58,212 nucleotides of DNA from Frankia sp. QA3. Its GTDB lineage: Bacteria > Actinomycetota > Actinomycetes > Frankiales > Frankiaceae. The position numbers and the translations under genes are program-made. The notes beneath the pieces were generated by a model, which made no database searches, was not told where the DNA came from, and was given only the letters and a program-made list of their open reading frames with translations. The stretch spans positions 7,409,327 to 7,467,538 of the forward strand of contig NZ_CM001489.1 of the NCBI RefSeq assembly GCF_000262465.1, in the 5' to 3' direction. Positions 10,201 through 17,082 of this stretch are shown here, piece by piece. Each line of letters starts with the position of its first letter. The first letter of the stretch is position 1.

Positions 10201-11409
10201 CGGTGGTCGATGCCCGCGGGCCGCCCGATCGGAACGCTGCGGGAGGACTGGGGGGCGATCCGTGGCGCCGCGGTCGGGCCGGACGGCCGGCTGTTGGCGA
10301 CGACGAGCCGGGAAGGCGTGGTCCGGCTGTGGGACGCACCGGCGGAGCGTCACCGGGCCGATCTGTCGGGGGCGGTCGGCAGCCGCACCTGCGTTCTCTC
10401 GCCGGACGGGACCTGGGTGGCCGCCGCCGACCGGTACGGAGCGATCCGGTTGTGGGCCACCGACGTCGACCTGCCGAAACCGTCCGCGGGCGGCCGGGAC
10501 GAGCCGATGCGGGGATGCGCCGTCGTGGCCTCCGGCGAGCACGGCGTCGCGCCGCTCGTCGTCGCCTACTCCGACGACGGCACCGCGGCCGCCTGGGACC
10601 TGGCGACCGGCGAGCTCACCGGCACCGCCGTCGCCGGCGCCGTGGAGATGGCCCGCGGGGTCGAGGTGAGTCCCGACGGGACCTGGGTGCTCGTGCCCGA
10701 GAAGCTCACCGCGCTGCGCCGGTGGGACCCGGTGACGGGTGCCGTCGCGGGGATGCTGACGGCCGATGCCGAGATCAGCGGCTTCGCCCTCGACCCCACC
10801 GGAACCTGGGCCGTCGCCACCTGCATGGACGGGACGCTCCGGCGGTGGGACGTCGCGACCGGTCACCCGTCGCCGACGGTGGCGGCGGCGATCGCGGCCG
10901 GCGCGTCGGAGGCGCCGGCCGGAACCGCCCACCGGGGCGCCGCGCTGGCCTGCGCCGTCAGCCCCGACGGGCGCTGGGTGGCCTCGGGTGGGCGGGACCG
11001 GACCGTGCGGCTGTGGGAGGCGGCGACCTTCCGGCCGCGCCGCGAGTTCACCGGGCACACCGACGACATCCTCGGGATCGCCTTCTCGCCCGGCGGCGAG
11101 TTGCTGGTCACCGCCGCGGCCGACCACACCGTGCGCGTCTGGCGGGTCGACGACGGCGCGCCGGTCGTGACGTTGGCCGGCCACGTGCACACCGTGCGGG
11201 CTGCGCGGTTCTCGCCGGACGGCGCGTGGCTGGCCACGGCCGGTGGGGATGGCGCGCTGCGGATCTGGGACGCGACGACCTGGCGTTGCGTCGCCATGAT
11301 GCGCTTCGACGGCGGCGCCCGAGACTGCACCTGGCTTCCTGCCGGCCTCGGCCGCGGTCTTGTCGTGGCCGGCTCGGCGGGGCTGTTCCGCTACGACTTC
11401 GACGGGTGA
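7273..11409 (+). CDS. STAND NTPase: DUF4062, NB-ARC and WD40 propellers
   Basis: A 1378-residue protein. Residues about 32-135 form a DUF4062 (TIR-related) domain: RVFLSHTAELRRFP, VIDMEYFGARD, VYLGLIGFRYGS, SYTELEFDTATRAG. An NB-ARC type ATPase follows, with Walker A GTGGMGKTT at 275-283, Walker B LLVVDDVW at about 354-361 and a GxP-like RWPVLVRLV at about 429. Next is a winged-helix/helical section (LELAVFPEDVEIP), then from about residue 755 some 14 WD40 blades (GH..V..FSPDG...S.G.DGTVRLW), enough for two seven-bladed propellers. This is the layout of STAND signalling and defence proteins: ligand sensing by WD40, nucleotide-driven assembly, effector at the N-terminus. The ligand and effector activity are unknown. 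GTG 7273 is inferred from the leaderless promoter. Its stop lies inside cobU's tail on the other strand. Confidence 0.88.
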   Translation: MSLPVDSFPDRTRAPGSAPAGGGLPVERERRVFLSHTAELRRFPRERSFVAAAERAVALAGDRVIDMEYFGARDADPADFCVRTVLSSDVYLGLIGFRYGSLVTGRPETSYTELEFDTATRAGIPRLVFLLDYLAEVPFGEFVDESHAERQKAFRSRLRESGIITADFRGAGDLETAVLDALVKLRESQRRMVGGGGAGPAATDAAAGVPRAGGQRRPWMLPGDRDDLVPRPALTSVVLAEVLASAADAVNAVNAAGGASGVRPGAFQGPVVLHGTGGMGKTTLTREVCRQPEIAETFGGGLLWVTIGETLDGARLADRINDLSEALCGVRPTLSDPEQAGFHLGTLLGDESRLLVVDDVWNPAQLQPFLQGGAGTVRLVTTRLRDLVPRARMIEISAMLPGEAMTLLLRDLGAQAPEAAERLLGVTGRWPVLVRLVNRALVRHVRDGMSVPRAAERVLRRMRRRGPTGLDVSRAAQRTEAVEATLAASLGLLTGHRLERYLELAVFPEDVEIPRRVLDAYWGATGDLDPDEVDDLCQELADLSLVVTYRRSPPALLLQDVLRTYLRIRVGEDRLREFEAVLCDALRDTFLPAPTAPPASAEVPPPGAAVSPSEPWWLLPESADYAWTHLVGHLVGAGRTAEVAALVRDLRWTLAKLQRPQFGPVAVQADLDLAATVLPDEPVLAALCRAVLRNAHLLAPTDPPASLGAVLLSRLDGSPDLDGARSALAAHVTTPRLNNRWSRPDQPHPALRRTLGGHRRWVDGLAVAPDGRMLASVGSDGTVRLWEVPDGRGQAVLSGHDGEVLDCAFAPDGRTVASAGADGTVRTWAVPRAWDDGSVLWAGGRGEPAPAVPPSRPAASQVLRGHVGSVTACAFSPDGAVVLSAGEDGSLRCWDARSAACLLAVTVADVPLRCCAPAPDGGWIAVAGDDGVIRICDPSTGRRTMTLTGHLGGVLALTVAPDGSWLGSSGQDGTFRRWSMPAGRPIGTLREDWGAIRGAAVGPDGRLLATTSREGVVRLWDAPAERHRADLSGAVGSRTCVLSPDGTWVAAADRYGAIRLWATDVDLPKPSAGGRDEPMRGCAVVASGEHGVAPLVVAYSDDGTAAAWDLATGELTGTAVAGAVEMARGVEVSPDGTWVLVPEKLTALRRWDPVTGAVAGMLTADAEISGFALDPTGTWAVATCMDGTLRRWDVATGHPSPTVAAAIAAGASEAPAGTAHRGAALACAVSPDGRWVASGGRDRTVRLWEAATFRPRREFTGHTDDILGIAFSPGGELLVTAAADHTVRVWRVDDGAPVVTLAGHVHTVRAARFSPDGAWLATAGGDGALRIWDATTWRCVAMMRFDGGARDCTWLPAGLGRGLVVAGSAGLFRYDFDG

Positions 11410-12926
11410 ACGGACTTCGACGGGTGAACGAACTTCGACGGGTGAACGGCGGCGTCCGCGTCCCGCGGGCGCAGCCGGACCGCCGTGCCCGCCACGACCT
11501 GCCACACCTCGTCGGACGCGGCGGCGAGCTCGGCGTTCAGCAGACCTAGAGCGTCGCGGAAGCGGCGGCCGGCGGCCGTCTCCGGCACCACCCCGGAGCC
11601 CACCTCGTCGGTCACCGCGACCACGCGCCGCGCGGTGTGGCGCCATGCCTCGACCAGTTCGCTCGCCCGGCTCGCCAGCTCCGCGGGGTCGTCGAGCAGC
11701 GCGGCGACCCACAGCCCGATGCCGTCGACGAGCAGCGGCGGACCCGGCGAGCGCAGCAGCGGCACCAGGTCGAGGGTCTCCACGGTGGTCCACGCCGCCG
11801 GGCGGCGCTCGCGGTGCGCGGCGATCCGCGCCGACCATTCGGCGTCGGTGGGGTCCGGGGGCGCCGACGTGGCGACGTACACCACCGCCGGCTCGGCGAG
11901 CAGCCGACGCTCCGCCTCGGCGGACTTCCCGGACCGGGCACCCCCGGTGATCAGCACCCGGTACGGCGGGGGCGGCGCCGTGCTCGGCGGCGATGGCAGC
12001 GGTGCAGCGGGACTCGCGAGTCGTGCGGTGGGTGCGGGGGACCGGACGGGCGGCAGCGGCGCGCGGGGCGTGAGGTCGAGGACGGCGCCGTCGGGGGGAG
12101 CCTGCGCGCCGAGCAGGGCGAGCCGGCGGGCCAGCTCGTCCCCGGGCGGGTTGCGATGGCTGAGGTGGACGGCGAGCACCCGGGTGCCGTCGACGACGGC
12201 GTCGCGCCGGCGCAGCTCCGCGACGAGTTCGGCGAAGGAGTCGAGGCCGAGGTGCTCGCCGAAACCGGGCCGGTCCCCGTTGTTCTCCTCCAGCAGCACC
12301 ACGTCGTACGCCCGGCCGGTGACCGCGGCGAGCGTCGACGCCGGCAGGGGCGCGGCGGTGTCGCAGCCGTAGAGCAGCCGGCCGCCGTCGGGGGCGGTCA
12401 CGTCGTAGAGCACTGCCGGGCCGATGCTCGCGTCGCCGTGCCGGGCGGCCAGCGGGCGCACGAGGTACTCGGCGTCATCCGCGCCGAGGCACAGCGGATC
12501 ACCGTCCGGCGACCCGTCGCCCGCCGTCGCCGGGACGAAGCGCAGGGCGGAGCCCTCCCGGGTCGGGTCGGCGCCCTCCCACCGGGTCAGGAACTCGCGG
12601 CACACCGCCAGCGCCGCGGGCGGCCCGACGACGTCGAGCGGCCGACCGGCGGCGGACGACCACGACCGCCACATCAGGCTCTCCGGGCCGAGGTGGTCGG
12701 GATGCGCGTGGCTGATCAGCAGATGGCGCAGGCCGGAGAGCCGGACACCGAGCCGGGCAGCGGTCCGCGGCACGTCGGGCCCGCAGTCGATCAGCAGGGC
12801 GTCGTCGACGAGGACGGCGGTCTGCCCGCGGACCTCATGGTCCCGCGCCCAGGCGCAGGACGCGCAGTCGCACCACGGGTTCGGCCAGCCGTCCGCCGAA
12901 CCCGTGCCGAGCAGGGTCACCCGCAC
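11391..12926 (-). CDS. cobU: metallo-beta-lactamase fold hydrolase fused to CobU
   Basis: A 511-residue fusion. Residues 1 to about 270 form a metallo-beta-lactamase domain that looks PhnP-like: LLGTGSADGWPNPWCDCASC with a CxCxxC zinc motif, then the metal motif SHAHPDHLG near residue 71. A Pro/Ala-rich linker leads to a CobU domain with P-loop GGARSGKS near 327, AHRERRPAAW, and EVGSGVVP. CobU phosphorylates adenosylcobinamide and adds GMP, the step before CobS. The hydrolase substrate is unknown; a cobamide-pathway phosphoester is an inference. The tail VHPSKFVHPSKSVHPSKS comes from a tandem repeat and overlaps the STAND stop by 19 bases. The start is GTG 12926. Confidence 0.88.
   Translation of the reverse strand: MRVTLLGTGSADGWPNPWCDCASCAWARDHEVRGQTAVLVDDALLIDCGPDVPRTAARLGVRLSGLRHLLISHAHPDHLGPESLMWRSWSSAAGRPLDVVGPPAALAVCREFLTRWEGADPTREGSALRFVPATAGDGSPDGDPLCLGADDAEYLVRPLAARHGDASIGPAVLYDVTAPDGGRLLYGCDTAAPLPASTLAAVTGRAYDVVLLEENNGDRPGFGEHLGLDSFAELVAELRRRDAVVDGTRVLAVHLSHRNPPGDELARRLALLGAQAPPDGAVLDLTPRAPLPPVRSPAPTARLASPAAPLPSPPSTAPPPPYRVLITGGARSGKSAEAERRLLAEPAVVYVATSAPPDPTDAEWSARIAAHRERRPAAWTTVETLDLVPLLRSPGPPLLVDGIGLWVAALLDDPAELASRASELVEAWRHTARRVVAVTDEVGSGVVPETAAGRRFRDALGLLNAELAAASDEVWQVVAGTAVRLRPRDADAAVHPSKFVHPSKSVHPSKS
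11395..11448. repeat. three tandem 18-bp units at the STAND/cobU convergence
   Basis: GACTTCGACGGGTGAACG occurs at 11395 and 11413, and with one change at 11431. On the plus strand each unit reads Asp-Phe-Asp-Gly-stop, so the STAND gene ends in the first. On the minus strand each unit adds six residues of the type VHPSKS to the end of the CobU fusion. Confidence 0.9.
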
Positions 12927-13000
12927 CGCCAGGCCCCCCTCACCGCCAGGCCCCCCTCACCGCCAGGCCCCCTCACCGCACGGCCCCCCTCACCGCACGG
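12924..13000. repeat. short tandem array at the cobU start
   Basis: About 4.6 copies of a 16-17 base unit, CACCGCCAGGCCCCCCT, with small changes. The first copy contains the cobU GTG start; read on the coding strand the units carry GGTGAGGGGGG, which could act as repeated ribosome-site-like tracts. Confidence 0.85.
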
Positions 13001-13029
13001 GCTGCCGGTGCCGTCGCCGCCGCGTCGGG

Positions 13030-13200
13030 TCACACGTGCGGGTGGCGCTTGCGCTCCCACCGGGTCATCAGCGCGAGCACCGCCGCCAGCAGGAAGATGG
13101 CCACGAAGGTGACGATCACGGCAGCCCACCAGGTCAGGGGCGGGTCGTGCTCCGCGGACTCGGCGGCGAAGGCTGCGGCGTTGTAGACGGTCGTTCCCAC
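13030..13200 (-). CDS. 56-residue single-pass membrane protein
   Basis: Reading the minus strand from GTG 13200 gives VGTTVYNAAAFAAESAEHD, then a hydrophobic helix (residues about 25-45, LTWWAAVIVTFVAIFLLAAV) and a basic end, WERKRHPHV, at a TGA. GAGGAGGAAG lies 6 bases before the start, one of the best ribosome sites in the window, so it is very likely translated. It lies upstream of cobU on the same strand, 103 bases away across the tandem array. No family recognised; the basic tail should be cytoplasmic. Confidence 0.7.
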   Translation of the reverse strand: MGTTVYNAAAFAAESAEHDPPLTWWAAVIVTFVAIFLLAAVLALMTRWERKRHPHV

Positions 13201-13670
13201 GCGGGTTCTTCCTCCTCGACCGGATATACCGGGTGTGGACGGGCATGGTGCAGGGACGACGGAGCCGGCGACGCGGGGCGCCGTCGGCGACGAAACGCGG
13301 TCGCGCCGGGCGGCGACCCGGGCCGCCGGCCTGCGCGCCGGTGCCGGCCACGTCGCGGCCCGAGGTCCCGTGTCGGGGTCGCACGTCGTGCTGTGTCCCG
13401 TGTCCCGTCGGGGCTGACGTTACCGGCGTCGAGGACATCCTGACGCGGGTGCCCGCGTGCGCGCCAGTGGCGTGCGGTACTGAACCGCCGGTCCGCTCGA
13501 CCGATCCGCCGCGGAGCATCGGCCCTGGCGTGGGGGCGATGGGCGGCGCGCTGATCCGCGGGGCCGCGCCGACGCGGGACACACGGTTGGATGGGGCCAC
13601 CGGTCGACCGATCGGGCGATCGCGGAAGACGGCTGGCCGACTCGGGCCGCCCGGGTGAAGGGACCCACGC
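13201..13670. other. intergenic region, no gene seen
   Basis: About 470 bases between two divergent small genes. Open frames here have no recognisable protein character. It should contain both promoters, but no clear -35/-10 pair stood out. Confidence 0.45.
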
Positions 13671-13883
13671 ATGACCTGGACCTGGCGTTACGAGGGCGAC
13701 GACGGAGCGATCGCCACGATCGGCGGTGCGTCGAGCTCCGAATCCTTCACCAGTCAGGGCGACGCCGAGACCTGGCTCGGGGAGACGTGGCGTGATCTGC
13801 TCGCGGCGGGCGTCGTCCAGGTCACACTGCTCGACGCCGGACGGCGGATCTACGGCCCGATGAGCCTGCGCCCGGTCACCTGA
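13671..13883 (+). CDS. small conserved actinobacterial protein
   Basis: Seventy residues, MTWTWRYEGDDGAIATIG to YGPMSLRPVT, with ESFTSQGDAETWLGETWRDL in the middle. The pattern, with a Trp-rich start and a YGPMSL end, is one I associate with small conserved proteins in many actinobacteria; its function is unknown. GAAGGGA stands before the ATG. It stands alone at the edge of the broken-gene region and looks intact. Confidence 0.75.
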   Translation: MTWTWRYEGDDGAIATIGGASSSESFTSQGDAETWLGETWRDLLAAGVVQVTLLDAGRRIYGPMSLRPVT

Positions 13884-14015
13884 TCCGTGCCGGGGCCTGA
13901 CCTCACCGATACCGGACTGCTCGCGGGCACGCCGATGGCCACGCAGACGGCGGCCGGGGTCTGGTGGCGGATGGTGCCGACTGCGATCGCTGGAGCTGGG
14001 CCGGCGGCGGGGCGT

Positions 14016-14038
14016 GGTTCCGCGGAACACCATGATCG
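14016..14038. repeat. dispersed repeat with TTCCGCGGAA palindrome, copy 1
   Basis: Contains TTCCGCGGAACACCATGATC. The same 23 bases recur at 30235-30257, also between genes. The core TTCCGCGGAA is a perfect 10-base palindrome. Confidence 0.8.
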
Positions 14039-14111
14039 TCGCGATCGGGGTCGGGGGCCCGGACGCGTGGCGCGGTGGTGCAATAAACCCGGAGAAAGTG
14101 CTGTACGCGCT

Positions 14112-14693
14112 TCAGATGGTTGGTCCGGGAGGGAGGGCACGTCGTCCCGACGAAACCTGTTCGCCCAGATCCCGAACGGATTCGAGCCGTGCCCAGTCGG
14201 TATTGCGGACCAGCGTGCGCCAAATGCCCGCGGCGCGGCCGGCGGTGGGACCGTCCGGAACCTCTCTGCCGCCGATCGTGGCCACGGCATCGATCGCAGC
14301 CCTGGCAGCTTGTTCGGGATCGGGGTGGCGGCGGTGAATGAAGGCGCGTGCAAGTGCGAGATGTGTACCGGCGGTCGTCCTGTACCGACCGCTTTCGGCA
14401 AGCATCGTCAGTGATCGTTTGACGTGTGGTTCGGCTTCCTCGCCCTCGCCAAGGTAGCCGAGGATGACAGCACCGAACGCCTCGTACGCTTCGTCATCGA
14501 TGGGTGAGGGGCCCGGTACATGCTTGCCTGCCCAGATGTTCTCGCCCATGGTTCGCGGGGCGGAGCGTGCTTCTTCCTGCCGCCCGGTAAGTGCGAAGGC
14601 GCGGGCCTGTGCGCAGGCCAGTATCGGAACGATGTACGGGGGTGCGCGTGTCTGAGCTTGCGCGGCGATGTGTGCAGCAGTGTCGAACTTCGT
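14112..14693 (-). pseudogene. C-terminal remnant of a TPR-containing regulator
   Basis: The minus-strand frame encodes helical repeat sequence: ACAQARAFALTGRQEEARSA, GAVILGYLGEGEEAEPHVK, AGTHLALARAFIHRRHPDPE, and GIWRTLVRNTDWARLESVRD. This resembles the tail of actinobacterial XRE-type regulators with TPR-like C-termini. No helix-turn-helix is left. The likeness fades near 14690, where a methyltransferase fragment begins on the other strand, so a rearrangement seems to have removed the N-terminal half. The family name is moderately sure and the truncation is clear. Confidence 0.6.
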
Positions 14694-15182
14694 GACCGAA
14701 GAAGGCTGTCGGTTCTCGCAAGGGGCTGGACCGGTGGCCTTGTGGGGGAGACAGGCACGGGCTGCGGTGTTGGACTGGCCTGGATGGTCGACGCGGCCGG
14801 TCCGGACACATCTTTTGTGAGTATTGAACTGGATGCGGAGCGGGCCGCTGCGTCGGCGGACTTTTTCAGTGGTCACCGCAACGTCCACATCGCTCATGGG
14901 GACTGGCACGGATCACGAGATTATGGCCCGTTCGATATGCTGGTCCTGGACGGTGGAGGCAAAGGCAAGGACCCAAGCGTGGACTCACCTCTTGATCCTG
15001 CCGATGGTTGGCTCAAGCTGGGAGGGACGGTCGTGCTCGACGACTTCGTCCCGGTCGGTCGGCCTGGTGCGTCGGAGCACGACTCTGCTCGTAACCATTG
15101 GCTGAATCATCCGCTCCTCAAGGGCGCGGAAATCCGACTTTCCCCATCTCTGGCCACGCTCGTGGCAACGCGCGTTCATTAG
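14670..15182 (+). pseudogene. class I SAM-dependent methyltransferase, N-terminally truncated
   Basis: From about 14690 the frame reads RRRLSVLARGWTGGLVGETG, TGCGVGLAWMVDAA (SAM motif I), SIELDAERAAAS (acidic motif II), GPFDMLVLDGG and KLGGTVVLDDFVP, the order of an O-methyltransferase fold. The N-terminal helices expected in this family are missing; the frame upstream is antisense to the TPR remnant. GTG 14670 could allow a 170-residue product, so it may still be expressed. The substrate is not predictable. Confidence 0.6.
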
Positions 15183-15604
15183 GATGCTTTCCTGGCGGCT
15201 CGTCGCCCACTCAGGGGCCAAACCCGAGCTCCAGTCAGCGGCCTGGCGCCCTGGCGCGAAACCCGCCAACCGGCAGTGGTGACACAGCAGCACCAGGACC
15301 ACCTGGCGGCCGGTACCACCTCGACACCCGGACTTGCCAACCAGATCCGATCCCTACAACCCCGTGTAGGGCGCGCGGATAGCTGAGCATTCAGCCCGCG
15401 GGCGTGAGGGGTAGTTGAGCATTTTTTGGCGTGGCGTCCGGCGCGATAGTTGAGCAGCGGTGACGTGCCCGCGTCGGGCTTCGCTGGCTGGCCGTTACCG
15501 ACTGTGGTCGGCACGGGCTGCTCGGCCTTGAACGAGCCTGCCGCAGCCCCATCCCCGAGCCCACGCGAGCGGCTTGCCGGTCGTGGAGGGCAGCATGTCA
15601 AGCC
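15183..15604. other. spacer with left-end repeats before the AlkD-like gene
   Basis: No gene is seen. The region holds three direct TAGTTGAGCA-type repeats between 15379 and 15456 and the upstream region of the AlkD-like gene. Confidence 0.5.
15379..15456 (+). repeat. left set of three TAGTTGAGCA repeats
   Basis: Copies at 15379-15389, 15411-15421 and 15446-15456, spaced 32 and 35 bases, all in the plus orientation. Confidence 0.8.
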
Positions 15605-16339
15605 ATGGCGAGGGAGCTTGACGGAGCGGTCAACGGCGCGGTCAACGGCGCGGTCGATAGTGGTCTGGTGGCGGCGGTGCGGGCAGCGCTCGCCAGCGCC
15701 GCCGACCCGGCGAAGGCGCCGGGCATGCAGGCGTACATGAAGTCGGACATGCCCTATCGCGGCGTGCCGAAGCCTACGCGGGAACGGGTGCTGCGTCCCG
15801 TCTTCGCCGCGCGGACGTTGCCGGACTTGGCCAGCTGGACGGTGACCGTCCTCGCGATGTGGCGGGACGCGGCATACCGGGAGGAGCGGTACGCCGCGAT
15901 CGACCTGACCGGCCATCGCGCCTATCGTGCCTACCAGCGGGCGGAGACGCTGGACATGTACGAAGAGATGATCACCACCGGTGCCTGGTGGGACTACGTG
16001 GATGAGATCGCCGCCCGCCGGATCGGACCGCTGCTCGCCGTCGACCCCGCCGCGATCCGTCCCGTGATGCTGCGTTGGAGCCGCGACGGCGACCTGTGGC
16101 GGCGCCGCACGTCGATCATCTCCCAGCTGTCGTTCAAGACGGCGACCGACCTCGAACTGCTGTACGCCTGCATCGACGCCAACCTCGACGACCGGGACTT
16201 CTTCATCCGCAAGGCGATCGGCTGGGCGCTGCGCCAGTACGCCTGGACGGACCCGACGGAGGTCCGCCGCTTCGTCAGCGCTCGCGGCCATGCCCTGTCG
16301 CCCCTGTCCCGCCGCGAGGCGCTGAAGAACATCGGCTGA
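15605..16339 (+). CDS. AlkD-like DNA alkylation repair protein
   Basis: A 244-residue HEAT-repeat protein of the DNA alkylation repair family, which removes alkylated bases without base flipping. It shows MQAYMKSDMPYRGVPKPTRE near the N-terminus, WWDYVDEIAARR in the centre, and RKAIGWALRQYAWTDP and REALKNIG at the end, as in AlkD. The first 19 residues contain a small repeat (GAVNGAVNGAV). The frame is intact while its neighbours are broken. It sits between opposed repeat sets, so it may have arrived by transfer. Confidence 0.88.
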   Translation: MARELDGAVNGAVNGAVDSGLVAAVRAALASAADPAKAPGMQAYMKSDMPYRGVPKPTRERVLRPVFAARTLPDLASWTVTVLAMWRDAAYREERYAAIDLTGHRAYRAYQRAETLDMYEEMITTGAWWDYVDEIAARRIGPLLAVDPAAIRPVMLRWSRDGDLWRRRTSIISQLSFKTATDLELLYACIDANLDDRDFFIRKAIGWALRQYAWTDPTEVRRFVSARGHALSPLSRREALKNIG

Positions 16340-16392
16340 TCCGTCTCGCCCATGGGGTCGGTGGACCTACAAAATCCGCCACTGCGCGTGAC

Positions 16393-16437
16393 TGCTCAAA
16401 TAGCTCGTAGCCCGCTGCTCATGTAGTGCTCAACTAC
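16393..16437 (-). repeat. right set of three inverted TGCTCAACTA repeats
   Basis: Copies at 16393-16403, 16416-16426 and 16427-16437. They are the reverse complement of the left set, the last being the best match. Confidence 0.75.
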
Positions 16438-16500
16438 GAGTCCGCCTGCTCGTCTATCCGCTGTTCGATCGGGAGAGAGGAGCAGGCGACGTGCAGTCTC

Positions 16501-16550
16501 GTGTGGATCAGCGCCCCTCGTCGGCCACCGAACGTCGTCGCCGGGTGAGA
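16501..16550. repeat. 50-bp diverged direct repeat, copy 1
   Basis: Aligns without gaps to 17741-17790 with 41 of 50 identical bases. In one minus-strand frame both copies keep the peptide pattern SHPxTTFxxRRxxxIHT, so they may be relics of one coding sequence. Confidence 0.7.
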
Positions 16551-16616
16551 TCGAAAGGCGGGGTTGGGGCCCCTCGTGCGGGACGGCTCGCGGGTTCGAC
16601 GTGGGCAGCCGGCATC

Positions 16617-16648
16617 GTCAGATCGACTTGACGTCAGGCCGATCTGAC
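16617..16648. promoter_or_regulatory. inverted repeat upstream of the HTH gene
   Basis: GTCAGATCG (16617-16625) and CGATCTGAC (16640-16648) form perfect 9-base arms with 14 bases between, ending 15 bases before the GTG of the HTH gene. An operator for that protein or a 5' hairpin is possible. Confidence 0.5.
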
Positions 16649-16662
16649 GACAGGGTGGGCGA

Positions 16663-17082
16663 GTGATCACTCCTGATGCCGTCGAAATGCAGGTGACGTT
16701 GCGGACCGCGGTCGCCCGTTATGAGCAGTTGCGCACGCGTGACTCGCTGGCCGATCCGAACGCGCTGGACTCCGACGTGGGCGACGCGCAGCCGCTCAGT
16801 AGGGACGAGGCGTTGGAGTTGCTGGCTCTGGGCGAGGTCATCGCCCGCAAGGCTGGCTACGGCCGGCAGCTTGCCGTGCGCACCGCTCGTGCGGCTGGGG
16901 CTTCCTGGTCCCAGATCGGGCGGGCGCTGGGTACGAGCAAGCAGACTGCCTGGGAGGTGCACAACCGCTGGATCGAGGCGCAGGTGCGCGACCATGACGG
17001 CACCGGCGACAAGAACCTCACCCAGGGCGTCGCCGCCGAGGCCCGCACGCTCGCCGGGACGCCTGAGGATGACGACGCATGA
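16663..17082 (+). CDS. helix-turn-helix protein
   Basis: A 139-residue protein with a central helix-turn-helix: ARAAGASWSQIGRALGTSKQ at about residues 73-92, then TAWEVHNRWIEAQ. The acidic N-terminal half (RDEALELLALGEVIARKAGY) probably forms helices. The layout is that of small actinobacterial DNA-binding proteins of the type with W.QIG.ALG motifs. The start is GTG 16663. Its TGA overlaps the ATG of the epoxide hydrolase by four bases (ATGA), so the two once formed an operon. A perfect inverted repeat lies just upstream and may be its own operator. Confidence 0.75.
   Translation: MITPDAVEMQVTLRTAVARYEQLRTRDSLADPNALDSDVGDAQPLSRDEALELLALGEVIARKAGYGRQLAVRTARAAGASWSQIGRALGTSKQTAWEVHNRWIEAQVRDHDGTGDKNLTQGVAAEARTLAGTPEDDDA

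Larger units (their letters stand above)
15379..16437. mobile_element. putative repeat-bounded element carrying an AlkD-like gene
   Basis: The left side has ATAGCTGAGCA (15379), GTAGTTGAGCA (15411) and ATAGTTGAGCA (15446). The right side has the inverted forms TGCTCAAATAG (16393), TGCTCATGTAG (16416) and TGCTCAACTAC (16427). Several short repeats at both ends, in opposite orientation, are typical of IS21-like elements. Between them lies no transposase, only the AlkD-like gene. A non-autonomous derivative or a gene captured by two relic ends is inferred. No target duplication was identified. Confidence 0.45.

Noticed and set aside
8926..11838. 970-residue minus frame opposite the STAND gene
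   Set aside because: Antisense of the WD40 repeats; the repeated pattern only mirrors those repeats.
12924..13000. Possible CRISPR array
   Set aside because: Units of 16-17 bases abut with no unique spacers and no cas genes are present; a simple tandem repeat.
13233..13658. Plus frame of 141 codons between two small genes
   Set aside because: Cys/Arg/Pro-rich, no fold or motif, no ribosome site; the region is left as intergenic.
14520..14669. ATG 14520 as methyltransferase start
   Set aside because: The sequence before about 14690 is antisense to the TPR remnant and has no methyltransferase character.
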